A DNA stretch of 64,000 bases from Chromatium okenii (GCF_002958735.1 NZ_PPGH01000037.1:310001-374000); one strand, 5' to 3'. Shown: positions 47,667-56,502, numbered from the stretch's first letter. Translations and numbers: made by a program. The notes: generated by a model from the letters alone, not told the origin.

Positions 47667-48542
47667 ATGGCACATAAACGTCGCTGCGAAGAGCACACCA
47701 ATCACGAGGCTTGGGCAATTCCTTACGGCGATCTCATTACGCTGTTATTAGCTTTTTTCGTAGTGATGTATGCCGTATCTGTTGTTGACGCTGGCAAATA
47801 TCGTGTTTTATCGAATTCATTGGTAGAAGCATTTGGTTCACAAATTCCGCTTGAGCCCATTCAAATTGGCGATCCAAGTTTAGCGTCAAATCTGGCAGCC
47901 GATAATGTTAAACGCTTGTTAGTACCGATTGAAAATGCAACTTCTCCCACTGATGTTGCTATTGAAAATTCACTTGAAGCTGTCGATAACGCTGAACGTG
48001 CACGTATTCTAAAAGAAGTTAAAGAAATGTCGCAGGAAATTGAATCGTCGCTGGGCGGTTTAATCAATGACGATAAAATACAGGTGACACGCAAAGCCTA
48101 TTGGCTAGAAATTACAATCAATTCTAGTCTATTGTTTTCTAGCGGATCGGCAACACTAGAAGCAGCCGCAAAACCAGCACTAGAAAGCGTTGCTGCAATT
48201 CTTGCTAAACGCGATGCACGTATTCACGTTGAAGGACATACTGATAATTTGCCAATTAAAAACCCAATTTATCCTTCAAATTGGGAGTTGTCATCTGGTC
48301 GCGCTGCAACAGTGGTCAGCTTGTTTGCGCAAAATGGAGTAAATCCTGAACGTATGGTGGCAATTGGTTATGCTGAATTTCAACCAGTAACCAATAATGA
48401 TAGTGAAAATGGACGAGCACAAAATCGGCGGGTGTCAATTATTGTGTTACCCGCACCGCTGCAAGTAAGCTCTGAAACCAAGATAGAACCTGAACGCCTG
48501 CGCAGTGATTATTATGAGCCCGATGTCGGTCAAATTCGTTAA
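47667..48542 (+). CDS. motD: flagellar stator protein MotD (MotB family)
   Basis: 291 residues. The single membrane helix contains the ion-binding aspartate in IPYGDLITLLLAFFVVMYAV. The C-terminal OmpA/MotB peptidoglycan-binding domain has IHVEGHTDNLPIKNPIYPSN, WELSSGRAATVVSLFAQNGV and ENGRAQNRRVSIIVLP. Together with MotC it forms the ion-driven stator. The middle region (SPTDVAIENSLEAVDNAER) is a longer linker than in MotB. Confidence 0.94.
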   Translation: MAHKRRCEEHTNHEAWAIPYGDLITLLLAFFVVMYAVSVVDAGKYRVLSNSLVEAFGSQIPLEPIQIGDPSLASNLAADNVKRLLVPIENATSPTDVAIENSLEAVDNAERARILKEVKEMSQEIESSLGGLINDDKIQVTRKAYWLEITINSSLLFSSGSATLEAAAKPALESVAAILAKRDARIHVEGHTDNLPIKNPIYPSNWELSSGRAATVVSLFAQNGVNPERMVAIGYAEFQPVTNNDSENGRAQNRRVSIIVLPAPLQVSSETKIEPERLRSDYYEPDVGQIR

Positions 48543-48612
48543 GCATTAACTGTAATTCATCTTCATTATTTAAAAATGGCTTTTACAATCATCTTTTAAG
48601 GACGCCGCCATA

Positions 48613-49095
48613 ATGACCGAAGTCGAGCCAAAAACGAATACGAAAAGCGCCTCATCATCGTATGTAACCTTCAGTTTGGAGGAGGAAACTTATGCGATTG
48701 ATGTGTTGCAGGTTCAAGAAGTGCTTAAAATCACTGAAATTGCGCCAGTGCCGGGCGTCCCCGATTACATTTTGGGTATTATTAATTTGCGTGGCGATGT
48801 CGTTACGGTGATTGATGCCCGGCGGCGAATGCAATTGCCTGAACGCGCTCCTGATGATGCTTCTCGCATTGTTATTATTGATGTGGATAATCAAAATGTA
48901 GGAATTTTGGTCGATTCTGTTGCAGAAGTAGTACGAATTCCACCAGATGAAGTTGATCCTGCGCCAGCCGTTGGTAATGATCAAACCAGTCGTTTTATTC
49001 TCGGTGTGAGCAGTAACGGCGAAAAACTCACAATTTTAATTGATCTCAATAAATTACTGTCCGACGATGAATGGGCAGCAATTCGTGAACACTAA
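48613..49095 (+). CDS. cheW: chemotaxis coupling protein CheW
   Basis: 160 residues, a single CheW domain: YVTFSLEEETYAIDVLQVQE, GVPDYILGIINLRGDVVTVI and VGILVDSVAEVVRIPPDEVD. It links receptors to CheA. In pseudomonads a ParA-like gene and a second CheW-like gene lie between motD and cheW; both are absent here and only 70 bp separate the genes. Ribosome site AAGGA lies at 48598-48602. Confidence 0.96.
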   Translation: MTEVEPKTNTKSASSSYVTFSLEEETYAIDVLQVQEVLKITEIAPVPGVPDYILGIINLRGDVVTVIDARRRMQLPERAPDDASRIVIIDVDNQNVGILVDSVAEVVRIPPDEVDPAPAVGNDQTSRFILGVSSNGEKLTILIDLNKLLSDDEWAAIREH

Positions 49096-49135
49096 ATTTA
49101 GCGGTTAAACCTGTATTCAATTTTGGAATAAGCTG

Positions 49136-49433
49136 ATGAATGATCTCATCACACCACCTGCTGCGATTGATTCTCACCACGCATCACGGTTGGTGGGCGA
49201 TGAGCAGGAGCGCCGGTTTGCCCGCGAACACATGGTGTTACAGCGTTCGTTAGTGCTGAAAAATATTCGCAGCGGTTATCAGCAGCGCATGGTGATCGCC
49301 GAAAAGGTGAGCGGCGTTCATTGCGAGTACGTTTGGAACGTTTAGGAGGGAATCGGCGGGTAAAATTGATGACTATGCTTAAAGCAGTGAACTGGCTAGG
49401 ATCGATTGAGAAACCACTTCTCGATCAATGTTA
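49136..49433 (+). CDS. small basic protein of unknown function, one frameshift
   Basis: The frame from ATG 49136 (MNDLITPPAAIDSHHASRLV) stops at 49345, but restoring one G near 49305 reads RMVDRRKGERRSLRVRLERL and continues to TAA at 49431-49433, giving about 99 residues. The second half is strongly basic and the RRKGERRS piece recalls the start of PilZ-like domains, but the protein is too short for one. I do not recognise a family. It lies between cheW and a DUF2802 gene on the same strand, so it is probably part of the chemotaxis transcript. Confidence 0.5.
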
Positions 49434-49443
49434 ATTTGATTTC

Positions 49444-49914
49444 ATGCTCATCAATGAAAATCCACTATTTGGATTGGTTTTATTTCTTCTCGCGTTCACT
49501 TTTATTGCGATCATTGCAGCGGTGTTTGCGCTGATTGCAGTATCAAAATTACGTCGTCAGATTAAAGACCTCAACGATAATTTCCAGCGTCAAAATACCT
49601 CATTACTCTCTTTACACGGTGCAATGAAAGTCATCGCCGAAGACGTGATTCAGCATAGTCAAAAGCAAACTGCGTTTGCCCGCACCCTTGAACGCCTGAC
49701 CGATGAACACAGTGAAATGCGCCTGCGTGAAGTGGATTCAGGACTTTATCCTCAAGCGATTCAAATGATTTATGACGGACGCCGCCGTGAGGAAGTGCGC
49801 AAGTTATGCGCTTTGACTGAATCAGAAGTTGATTTGTTATTTAGTTTGCACGGGCAAGGCGCGAGCACCAGCAGTGCAACGGAGATGGAAACGGAAACGC
49901 TGCTACAACGCTAA
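49444..49914 (+). CDS. DUF2802 membrane protein of flagellar cluster
   Basis: 156 residues. An N-terminal membrane helix (FGLVLFLLAFTFIAIIAAVF) is followed by a coiled coil and the conserved end AIQMIYDGRRREEVRKLCAL with TESEVDLLFSLHG. This matches DUF2802 proteins that follow cheW in pseudomonad-like flagellar clusters; no defined function is known to me. It ends 5 bp before the oppositely oriented FlhB-like gene. Confidence 0.85.
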   Translation: MLINENPLFGLVLFLLAFTFIAIIAAVFALIAVSKLRRQIKDLNDNFQRQNTSLLSLHGAMKVIAEDVIQHSQKQTAFARTLERLTDEHSEMRLREVDSGLYPQAIQMIYDGRRREEVRKLCALTESEVDLLFSLHGQGASTSSATEMETETLLQR

Positions 49915-49919
49915 GGCAT

Positions 49920-50210
49920 TTAATCCGGCAATGTGGTTTGATACGGATCAATGCCTTCCAACATGAATACGAAAGTTAATACCTCTGCTACAGCAACATA
50001 CAGGCTCTGCGGAATCTCATTACCGAGTGGAATCTGCGCCAATGCTTCTACTAACACTGGATTAGATTGCAGCGGAATTCCTTCTTCCTCCGCGACCCGC
50101 ATAATTTCTGCTGCGGTATAGCCTTTACCGATTGCGGTCACTCGCGGCGCATTGCGTCGATCCCATTGCAATGCAACAGCTTTTAGCGATTTGATCTGCG
50201 TGTTGTCCAC
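49920..50210 (-). CDS. FlhB C-terminal domain homologue (FhlB/YlqH type)
   Basis: 96 residues from GTG at 50210, two bases past the stop of the preceding gene; an earlier in-frame ATG at 50252 would overlap that gene. The protein matches the cytoplasmic C-terminal part of FlhB after its cleavage site: VALQWDRRNAPRVTAIGKGY, IMRVAEEEGIPLQSNPVLVE and IPQSLYVAVAEVLTFVFML. It has no membrane part and no NPTH motif. Such proteins can substitute for FlhB-CC and interact with the export gate. It directly follows a FliK-like gene, as FlhB and FliK partners do functionally. Confidence 0.85.
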   Translation of the reverse strand: MDNTQIKSLKAVALQWDRRNAPRVTAIGKGYTAAEIMRVAEEEGIPLQSNPVLVEALAQIPLGNEIPQSLYVAVAEVLTFVFMLEGIDPYQTTLPD

Positions 50211-50212
50211 AA

Positions 50213-51571
50213 TCAGCCCCGTTCTTGAATCATTGGCGCAGTGGGTGCGCACGACGGCGCAGTTGAATTGCTCTGAGGGCGATAGCCAGCATAAAGACTC
50301 GCAATATCAAGATGTTGTTCTGCGAGTTGCTGGCGCAACGTTTCCAAATGACTGCGTATCAGCGCCGCGCCCGCTTCCGTTCCCGCCTGTAAACCTGCGT
50401 CCAATCGCTCCATCCGCAAACTGAGATTGATCGACAGCGGACCAATGCGCGGTAAATTCAATTTTAATCGCATATTCCAGCGTTCATCTTCGGGGCGCGT
50501 TCCGCGACGTTCCCGTTCAATTTCGACATCAAGCATCAACAACGCACCACTTGGTATTCTGAACGGCAATTCCAACAGCCAGCGTGGTTGCGCACTATCA
50601 CTGCTGAGACTGTGTAATTGTTGTGTCACCACGTGTTTAATCATGCCGTCGATGTCGTGAATCAACAGCTCTGAATGTGTTCGCTTTAATCGCGCTTGAT
50701 GCGCAGCCGACCGCGTTACTTCAGTCATCGGCAAATGCTGCGACTCCGCTGTCCACATCAACATGCTCGGCATCGCTGGGCATCTCGTTCGCATCAAACG
50801 GCACTTCTGCATCAGCTTCCGACTGTGTCTTAGCTTCTGAATTGCCATCAGCGTTTGATTCTTCGCCACCAGTTTCCAGTGTGATTTCAGGGTCTTGATC
50901 ATCGTCAATCCGATCATCATCCTCAGATTCAAGTGTCGATTCCGCATCATCAGATTCATCAGTTGCCGTATCGGTTTCCGATTCTGCTGGCGCATCAGCT
51001 TCTACGGTTGCCGCCATTTCTGTCATCACAGCTACTTCGGATGGCGCAGCATCGGGCGTTTCTGCGGATTCTGTCGGTTCAGGCGTTGATTCAATCGCAC
51101 GCAGTTGTTCGGCCAAACTCAGCAACTGTCCTTTGAGGTCTTGCGCCAACGCCCCTGCGGTTGATTTGGCGCTGCGAGCGCCTGCGCCAGCTGCGCTTCC
51201 AACCAAATGCCGCTATTTTGGATCGCAGCAGCTAACTGTTGCGGCTGGGTTAAATCTTTGGTCGTGGCGAGGCAATTCACGAATGCAGCCACTAACTGCT
51301 GCTTCGCATCAAGCGGGGCGGCACTGGTGTTGAGTTGATTGACCCAACGGTCAAGCGTGGCGGTTAACGGTTGCGACTGCGGCAGATGTTGGCGGACTTG
51401 CGCAGCGATCCATGCCGACGAACTTGCAGCGGAAGTATTTGATAATCGAGAAGATTGTACTGGTGGAGACGGCGGTGACGCAGCCGCACTGGCTTTGCTG
51501 GTTGCTACAGCGGGCTTACTCAAAGGCGTTTTAGTTGTGCCTGTTAAGCTCGGAAGGAGTGGCTCGCGCAT
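50213..51571 (-). CDS. second FliK-like protein, frameshifted
   Basis: The N-terminal part (from ATG 51571, Ala/Ser/Pro-rich, WIAAQVRQHLPQSQPLTATL) stops early, but adding one G to the run at 51152-51155 leads to ALAQDLKGQLLSLAEQLRAI. An acidic, Asp/Glu/Ser/Thr-rich stretch of about 110 residues follows. The C-terminal part, in a third frame from about 50730, has WLLELPFRIPSGALLMLDVE and LNLPRIGPLSINLSLRMERL, resembling FliK hook-control C-terminal domains. An ATG at 50728 overlaps the upstream stop, so two coupled genes are an alternative. The repaired length is about 450 residues. It precedes the FlhB-like gene. Confidence 0.7.
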
Positions 51572-51629
51572 GGATCAGCACCGCTGAGAATGAAGATGCT
51601 AACAACAGTAACGCCTTAAATAAGCGGAT

Positions 51630-52382
51630 TTAATCTGCTTTTTTACGTGCTTCGCGCTGGTAATACAGCGCCGCACGCATCAGGGCGCGTTCGGTTTGCG
51701 GATCAGAATGAATAATTGAAAAACCGGCAGCAGTAATGCCGGGATGTATTGAAGGACGCAGATTAACGAGTGTCGCTTGACCGGATAGTGGCGCTCTCAA
51801 CTCCGGTAAATCCATATTGAAATAACGAAAATGTGTTTGTAACCATCGGGAATTGATTGTGCCATTCAGGACACCAATACAGAAACCTTTAATCGACAAA
51901 TCAATCAATCGCGCCGTTAATTCTAGTTCCGATCTCTCATGCTGCAATGTTACGCTGCGTCGCTCATGGAGTGGCAATGGCACTCGAAAAATATCTCTGC
52001 GTTGTAGATAACTAATGTGAGTTGGATAAGCGCCAACGTAAAGCATATGCCCATCTTCAATGAAGATGTTATCAATCGTCATCACGAAGCGAATCGCAAT
52101 CCCACGCAGACTGGCATAAATGTGGACAACATCGCCAACACTGAGCAATTCCTGAGCATCAAGGAGATTGAGTTCATCCAAATAAAGCTGCTGCGTTGCT
52201 TCATCCAATCGCACGAGTAGCGAATTGTATAATGGTCCTTTAGCATCAATGCGCACGCCAATTAAAACCAGTTGCTGGCGCATTTCATTCAGAATTGATG
52301 CAATACGCTCAGGTTTAATGACGGTGTGGGTATCATTGGTTTCCGGTTCCGTTGCAACTGGAGTTTGCTTCAAGGTGCCCAA
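51630..52382 (-). CDS. ycgR: YcgR-type flagellar brake protein (PilZ)
   Basis: 250 residues with an N-terminal YcgR domain and a C-terminal PilZ domain. The c-di-GMP-binding motifs are QRRDIFRVPLP (RxxxR type) and DLSIKGFCIG ((D/N)xSxxG). When bound to c-di-GMP, YcgR slows the motor through FliG or MotA. The gene follows flgN on the same strand, exactly as in pseudomonad flgMN loci. The symbol is by family; the orthologue is sometimes named flgZ. Confidence 0.88.
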   Translation of the reverse strand: MGTLKQTPVATEPETNDTHTVIKPERIASILNEMRQQLVLIGVRIDAKGPLYNSLLVRLDEATQQLYLDELNLLDAQELLSVGDVVHIYASLRGIAIRFVMTIDNIFIEDGHMLYVGAYPTHISYLQRRDIFRVPLPLHERRSVTLQHERSELELTARLIDLSIKGFCIGVLNGTINSRWLQTHFRYFNMDLPELRAPLSGQATLVNLRPSIHPGITAAGFSIIHSDPQTERALMRAALYYQREARKKAD

Positions 52383-52397
52383 TCCGCTTGTCTCTCG

Positions 52398-52895
52398 TTA
52401 TGCGTGAATAAGTGTGCGACTGCGCGAACTAGCAGATGCTGTGCGACCTTGCGGAGTATAAGTTGTGGAAGCGGTATCGTCACCTTTGAGAATGCGCAAT
52501 AGGGTCGCAATGCGTTTGCGATCATGTTCGATGAGGCGAGCATTGGCGCGATTAAGTTGATCGCAGCGCATCCCTATTTCGCGCAGTTGTCCCCATTGTT
52601 CATTCAACGATTGTGCATTCTCAAATTGCGTAAAAAACTGCGCCACGCCGGAGTTGCTAAATGGCAGTTGTGCGGATTCAACCCATTGTTTTTGTTTCGC
52701 TGTTTCTGCTTCAAGCGCAACGACCAATGCACTTTTCTGTGTTACCACATGCTGTAGCGCGTCAGGCTTGCGTGTTGCAATGACACGAGCTTCTTCAAGC
52801 ATGACCGTTTCTAATTGCGTGAGCAGTCGCAGCGAGCAAACCAGTGATTGCGCGAATTGCGTGGAAGAACCAGTAAACGTCGGTTGGTGAGTCAT
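52398..52895 (-). CDS. flgN: flagellar export chaperone FlgN
   Basis: 165 residues from ATG 52895, preceded by AAGG with about 9-nt spacing; a TTG further upstream is in frame but unlikely. The helical body (LVCSLRLLTQLETVMLEEAR and LREIGMRCDQLNRANARLIE) and the basic tail fit FlgN, the chaperone for hook-filament junction proteins FlgK and FlgL. It lies 33 bp downstream of flgM. Confidence 0.88.
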   Translation of the reverse strand: MTHQPTFTGSSTQFAQSLVCSLRLLTQLETVMLEEARVIATRKPDALQHVVTQKSALVVALEAETAKQKQWVESAQLPFSNSGVAQFFTQFENAQSLNEQWGQLREIGMRCDQLNRANARLIEHDRKRIATLLRILKGDDTASTTYTPQGRTASASSRSRTLIHA

Positions 52896-52928
52896 AGCAA
52901 ACAACCTTCAACGAAATAATGTTTCAGA

Positions 52929-53357
52929 TTAACGTGTAAACATCTCTTCAAAATCAAGCATCCGCTGGGCAAGACGCTGGTTGTCGATGGGATAGCGCCC
53001 TTCGGCAATTGCCGCTTTGATTTTAGCAACCTTATTGCTATCAAACGGGACTTCCGCCGCATTATTTAAGGCAGCAGTCATCGTGAGCGCAGTCGGCGTC
53101 AAGGTGACGGATTCACCAGTCGCGTTCATCCCTTGTGTTGATCCGCGAAACGCTGGCGCCACTGACGCTTGTTCTGTTAATGCAATTGTTTCGACGAAAT
53201 GGGCGCTGGTGGTGCGGACAGGTTGATCTGGTTTGGTGATTTCGCCGCTCACATTGTTAACGACAGACGCAGTTAATCCAGCACTCACCCGTGCCTTTGC
53301 TGCTGAGTTTGCAGTCTCAGTGCGGTGGTTATTACCAGTCAGGCTTTTGATGTCCAT
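52929..53357 (-). CDS. flgM: anti-sigma-28 factor FlgM
   Basis: 142 residues from ATG 53357 (MDIKSLTGNNHRTETANSAA); six more codons upstream are possible but not needed. The C-terminal half, ending VAKIKAAIAEGRYPIDNQRL followed by AQRMLDFEEMF, is the conserved FliA-binding region. FlgM holds FliA inactive until the hook is complete and FlgM is exported. At 142 residues it is somewhat longer than enteric FlgM (97). A sigma-28 promoter lies 35 bp upstream. Confidence 0.93.
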   Translation of the reverse strand: MDIKSLTGNNHRTETANSAAKARVSAGLTASVVNNVSGEITKPDQPVRTTSAHFVETIALTEQASVAPAFRGSTQGMNATGESVTLTPTALTMTAALNNAAEVPFDSNKVAKIKAAIAEGRYPIDNQRLAQRMLDFEEMFTR

Positions 53358-53391
53358 GAGCATGATCCGAGTCAATACGAGCTTAATTTAT

Positions 53392-53418
53392 CTAACGGCA
53401 ATCGTGCCTAAAACTGTA
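53392..53418 (-). promoter_or_regulatory. sigma-28 promoter for flgM
   Basis: On the minus strand, TACAGTTT, 11 bases, then GCCGTTAG. The consensus is TAAAGTTT-N11-GCCGATAA, so 7 of 8 and 6 of 8 positions match with exact spacing. Its end is 35 bp from the flgM start. FliA-driven flgM(N) transcription is the known arrangement. Confidence 0.75.
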
Positions 53419-53566
53419 GACACATTCACACTTTTAGCGGGCGTTGATGTGTTACGCCATTGAAACTACAACTCATTGTTTTTTATGAAAACGCAATGAT
53501 GCGCCGCTGGAACTAAGTTTTAGTAAAATCAAGCATTTAGGAATTAGTCGGCGTGACTGCTGCGTT

Positions 53567-54313
53567 TCACAGCCCAAGCCGAACCGTTCCTGAAGACTCA
53601 ACATAACCCTCAACAATCTGTTTTGACGTGCGATTACGGATGCGAATCCGCTGCCCGAGGACGCCATCTTCCAACGCTTCACCTTTCATTTGCACGGTTA
53701 ATCCCGGTCTGCTTGAAAAAAGCGTGACCTGCTGACCGCGTTTGATCAATTTGGCCGCTGTCACCATCGTCGTATTCAAGACTTCACCGGGATTGAGCGC
53801 CCGTTTGGTTTGTAAACCAATGACTGCGTCAAGCGTGTCAAAATAGCCGTTGCTTAAAGTACGACTGGAAACGGTTTTAATTTGTACATCATCAGGTTGG
53901 ATAATGTGCTGCCGCGCCAGCATTCGCGTCACCACCACCACTTCTTGTTCACGTTCCACCCGCACTGGAACCAGAATTGACCACGCGACCGGCGCACTAC
54001 AGCGAACACTAATCGTGCCGTTATCAATTGAGCGTGTGCCCGGTGCCAGCTCGGCGCTGGGAATCTGGGCGCAGCGCGGCAGACGCAGACGACTGTCCAA
54101 TTGAGCGATTTCGATCTGCGTGGTCGCAGGTTCCGCAGCGCCGAGTGTCGTTTGCACCAGCGTTCGCACAACTTCCACAATGCGTTCTAACGGTTCGCTA
54201 TCAACCACTTGGGCATTCACGTCATGGCTGATCAACATCATGCTCATCAAGACCATACCGCACAGCATTGGTCCGATGATTGGTGTACGTGGCGCTATGG
54301 CAGCGAGGTGCAT
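53567..54313 (-). CDS. flgA: flagellar P-ring assembly chaperone FlgA
   Basis: 248 residues with a signal peptide ending near SHDVNAQ. The SAF domain and chaperone barrel follow: VVVVTRMLARQHIIQPDDVQ, LNPGEVLNTTMVTAAKLIKR and GVLGQRIRIRNRTSKQIVEG. It acts in the periplasm to help FlgI assemble. The start ATG 54313 follows AGAGG. It is transcribed divergently from cheV and has a 210-bp gap to flgM containing the sigma-28 promoter. Confidence 0.92.
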   Translation of the reverse strand: MHLAAIAPRTPIIGPMLCGMVLMSMMLISHDVNAQVVDSEPLERIVEVVRTLVQTTLGAAEPATTQIEIAQLDSRLRLPRCAQIPSAELAPGTRSIDNGTISVRCSAPVAWSILVPVRVEREQEVVVVTRMLARQHIIQPDDVQIKTVSSRTLSNGYFDTLDAVIGLQTKRALNPGEVLNTTMVTAAKLIKRGQQVTLFSSRPGLTVQMKGEALEDGVLGQRIRIRNRTSKQIVEGYVESSGTVRLGL

Positions 54314-54461
54314 GATAAAAATCCTCTCTGGATGATGATGCCAATCAATTGAACGTTCACTTGCTGCCGAACGCGATATTTTGTGAGTAAATGCGGATCG
54401 ACAAGCTAGGCTATCATCCTGTTAGACTTGATTGCGATCAATTGATCTGGAGATGTTGTTA
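54314..54461. other. divergent flgA/cheV intergenic region
   Basis: 148 bp. It must hold both promoters, but no good sigma-54 (GG-N10-GC) or sigma-28 match was found on either strand. Confidence 0.4.
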
Positions 54462-55385
54462 ATGAGTCACTTTATCGACGATATTGATCAGCGCACTCGC
54501 ATGGTCGGTCATAATCGCATGGAATTGCTGCTGTTTCATCTGAGCAGTCGGCAAACATTTGGGATCAATGTGTTCAAAGTGCGCGAAGTGATCGCCAAGC
54601 CGACGTTGCGTCATTTGCCGGGGTCGAGTCACACCGTGCGCGGTGTTGCTAACATTCGCGGGCGCACTGTTTCGGTGGTGGATTTGGCGCTGGCGATTGG
54701 TTTAACGACTGCGGCAGCAGATGACGACGCTGATGCCAAGGTGATCGTGACCGAGTTTAATCGCTCGGTGCAGGGATTTTGGGTATCCGCAGTAGATCGC
54801 ATTGTCAATGTCAACTGGGAAACCGTGAAACCGCCACCGCGTGGCACGGAACGCGAGAGTTATCTGGTTGCCGTCACCGAAGTAGACAGCCGTTTAGTCG
54901 AAATCATCGACGTTGAACGGGTGTTTGCGCAGATCAATCACCTCAAAACCAACGTTGCTGAAGATGTGCAACGACAGGCGCAGGTGCTGCACCATGATCG
55001 GCGAATTCTGGTCGTCGATGATTCGCTGGTGGCACGCAAGCAGATTGAACGGGCGATTTTAGAAATGGGCTTCCGCACAGAAACCCGTTCTGATGGACGG
55101 TCGGCACTGGATTATTTAGAAGAATTAGCAGCGGCTGATTTGGTCGATTCGTCGATTGAAATGATCATTGCTGATATTGAAATGCCGCGTATGGATGGCT
55201 ATACGCTGACCCGCAACATTCGTGAAAACCCCAAATTAAAAAACTTACGGGTGATTCTACATTCCTCTTTAAGTGGTCAGTTTAATCACGATATGGTCAA
55301 ACAAGCAGGAGCAAATGCGTTTCTCGCTAAATTTGATCCCACTGAATTAGCTTCAACAGTGCTCAAATATGTCCGTGAAAACTGA
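54462..55385 (+). CDS. cheV: chemotaxis coupling/response protein CheV
   Basis: 307 residues from ATG 54462, with GGAG at 54449-54452 (9-nt spacing). An N-terminal CheW domain (TFGINVFKVREVIAKPTLRH, VRGVANIRGRTVSVVDLALA) is joined to a receiver domain (RRILVVDDSLVARKQIERAI, phosphorylation site in MIIADIEMPRMDG). CheV couples receptors and adapts signalling through phosphorylation. It lies immediately before cheR, as in pseudomonads. Confidence 0.96.
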   Translation: MSHFIDDIDQRTRMVGHNRMELLLFHLSSRQTFGINVFKVREVIAKPTLRHLPGSSHTVRGVANIRGRTVSVVDLALAIGLTTAAADDDADAKVIVTEFNRSVQGFWVSAVDRIVNVNWETVKPPPRGTERESYLVAVTEVDSRLVEIIDVERVFAQINHLKTNVAEDVQRQAQVLHHDRRILVVDDSLVARKQIERAILEMGFRTETRSDGRSALDYLEELAAADLVDSSIEMIIADIEMPRMDGYTLTRNIRENPKLKNLRVILHSSLSGQFNHDMVKQAGANAFLAKFDPTELASTVLKYVREN

Positions 55386-55451
55386 CAGATTAAATTGCAG
55401 GTTGAATTGTTTTTCTTTCATTCCAATTGCTCAGAGTTCGCAGGTTAAACC

Positions 55452-56261
55452 GTGATTGATGCGCAGGATTACGCTGAATTCTCCCGATTTCTTGCTGATT
55501 GCTGTGGGCTGGTGCTCGGCGAAAACCGCCAATATCTCGTCTCTAGTCGTCTCTCGCGCCTGCTCGATGAATTCGCCTTTGCCAAGGTTGAGGATTTGCT
55601 GCGGGCGTTGCGGCGGTCGGCGGATCCAACGCTCAAATCCCGCGTCATTGATGCGATGACCACCAATGAAACTTCATGGTTTCGAGACAATTATCCCTTT
55701 GAAATTCTGCGTCAAACCGTGCTGCCGGAGTTGCTCGCCAAATCACGCCCAATTCGCATCTGGTCTGCTGCCTGCTCCAGCGGTCAGGAACCGTACAGCA
55801 TCGCCATGGTGATCGCAGAATGGGAAGCCACGCACCCAATGAAAGCAAACGTCAACATTTTGGCGACCGACCTGTCCGAAGGTGTGCTGGCGCAAGCACG
55901 TTCTGGGTTGTATGACGGACTCAGCATCGTGCGTGGCCTCACTCCTGAGCGCCGTCAACGCTTTTTTGAGACGGTCAGCAATGGTCATCGGATTAAGCCA
56001 GAAATTCAGCAACGGGTGCGATTTCAAAAACTTAACCTCATGGATTCTTACGCTGCGCTGGGCAAATTTGAGATTGTGTTTTGTCGTAACGTGTTGATTT
56101 ATTTCTCAGCAGACACCAAGCGTCGGATTTTTGACGGAATTGCCCGCCAAATGGATTCCGGTGGTTATCTATTCGTCGGCGCGTCAGAAGCTGTTGGCTC
56201 CTACACTGATGCCTTTGAAATCCTCCGTACTCCACAAGGCTCCATGTTAAGACGACGCTAA
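55452..56261 (+). CDS. cheR: chemoreceptor methyltransferase CheR
   Basis: 269 residues from GTG 55452. An N-terminal helical domain is followed by the SAM-binding fold: TTNETSWFRDNYPFEILRQT, IWSAACSSGQEPYSIAMV, NILATDLSEGVLAQARSGLY and VFCRNVLIYFSADTKRRIFD. CheR methylates glutamates of chemoreceptors and opposes CheB. Complete and in frame. Confidence 0.96.
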   Translation: MIDAQDYAEFSRFLADCCGLVLGENRQYLVSSRLSRLLDEFAFAKVEDLLRALRRSADPTLKSRVIDAMTTNETSWFRDNYPFEILRQTVLPELLAKSRPIRIWSAACSSGQEPYSIAMVIAEWEATHPMKANVNILATDLSEGVLAQARSGLYDGLSIVRGLTPERRQRFFETVSNGHRIKPEIQQRVRFQKLNLMDSYAALGKFEIVFCRNVLIYFSADTKRRIFDGIARQMDSGGYLFVGASEAVGSYTDAFEILRTPQGSMLRRR

Positions 56262-56486
56262 CCAATTGTTTTGGTTAGATGTTTATTCCTTATCGTCGCT
56301 TTTAATCTTTCCGCTGTATTCGACACCGCTGCGTCATTAACGCCTGCTGTCGCCATTCTTAAAAATACCGTTGTTTATCAAACAACTGCTCGTGTATTAA
56401 ATAAACCACTCAAGAAAACACCATTGCCTGCCGATGATGTTCAGCAAGCGATGGCGCAGCATCACGCAAATTTTTTGCGCAATCCA

Positions 56487-56502
56487 TGGCACAGCATTTG
56501 CT
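56487..56502 (+). promoter_or_regulatory. sigma-54 promoter for the flgBCDEFGHIJ operon
   Basis: TGGCACAGCATTTGCT matches the -24/-12 consensus TGGCACG-N4-TTGCW at all but one defined position, with exactly 10 bases between GG and GC. Transcription should start about 40 bp before the flgB ATG. It would need FleQ or a FleSR/FlrC-type activator; only FleQ is in this window. The rest of 56262-56553 shows no convincing gene. Confidence 0.85.
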
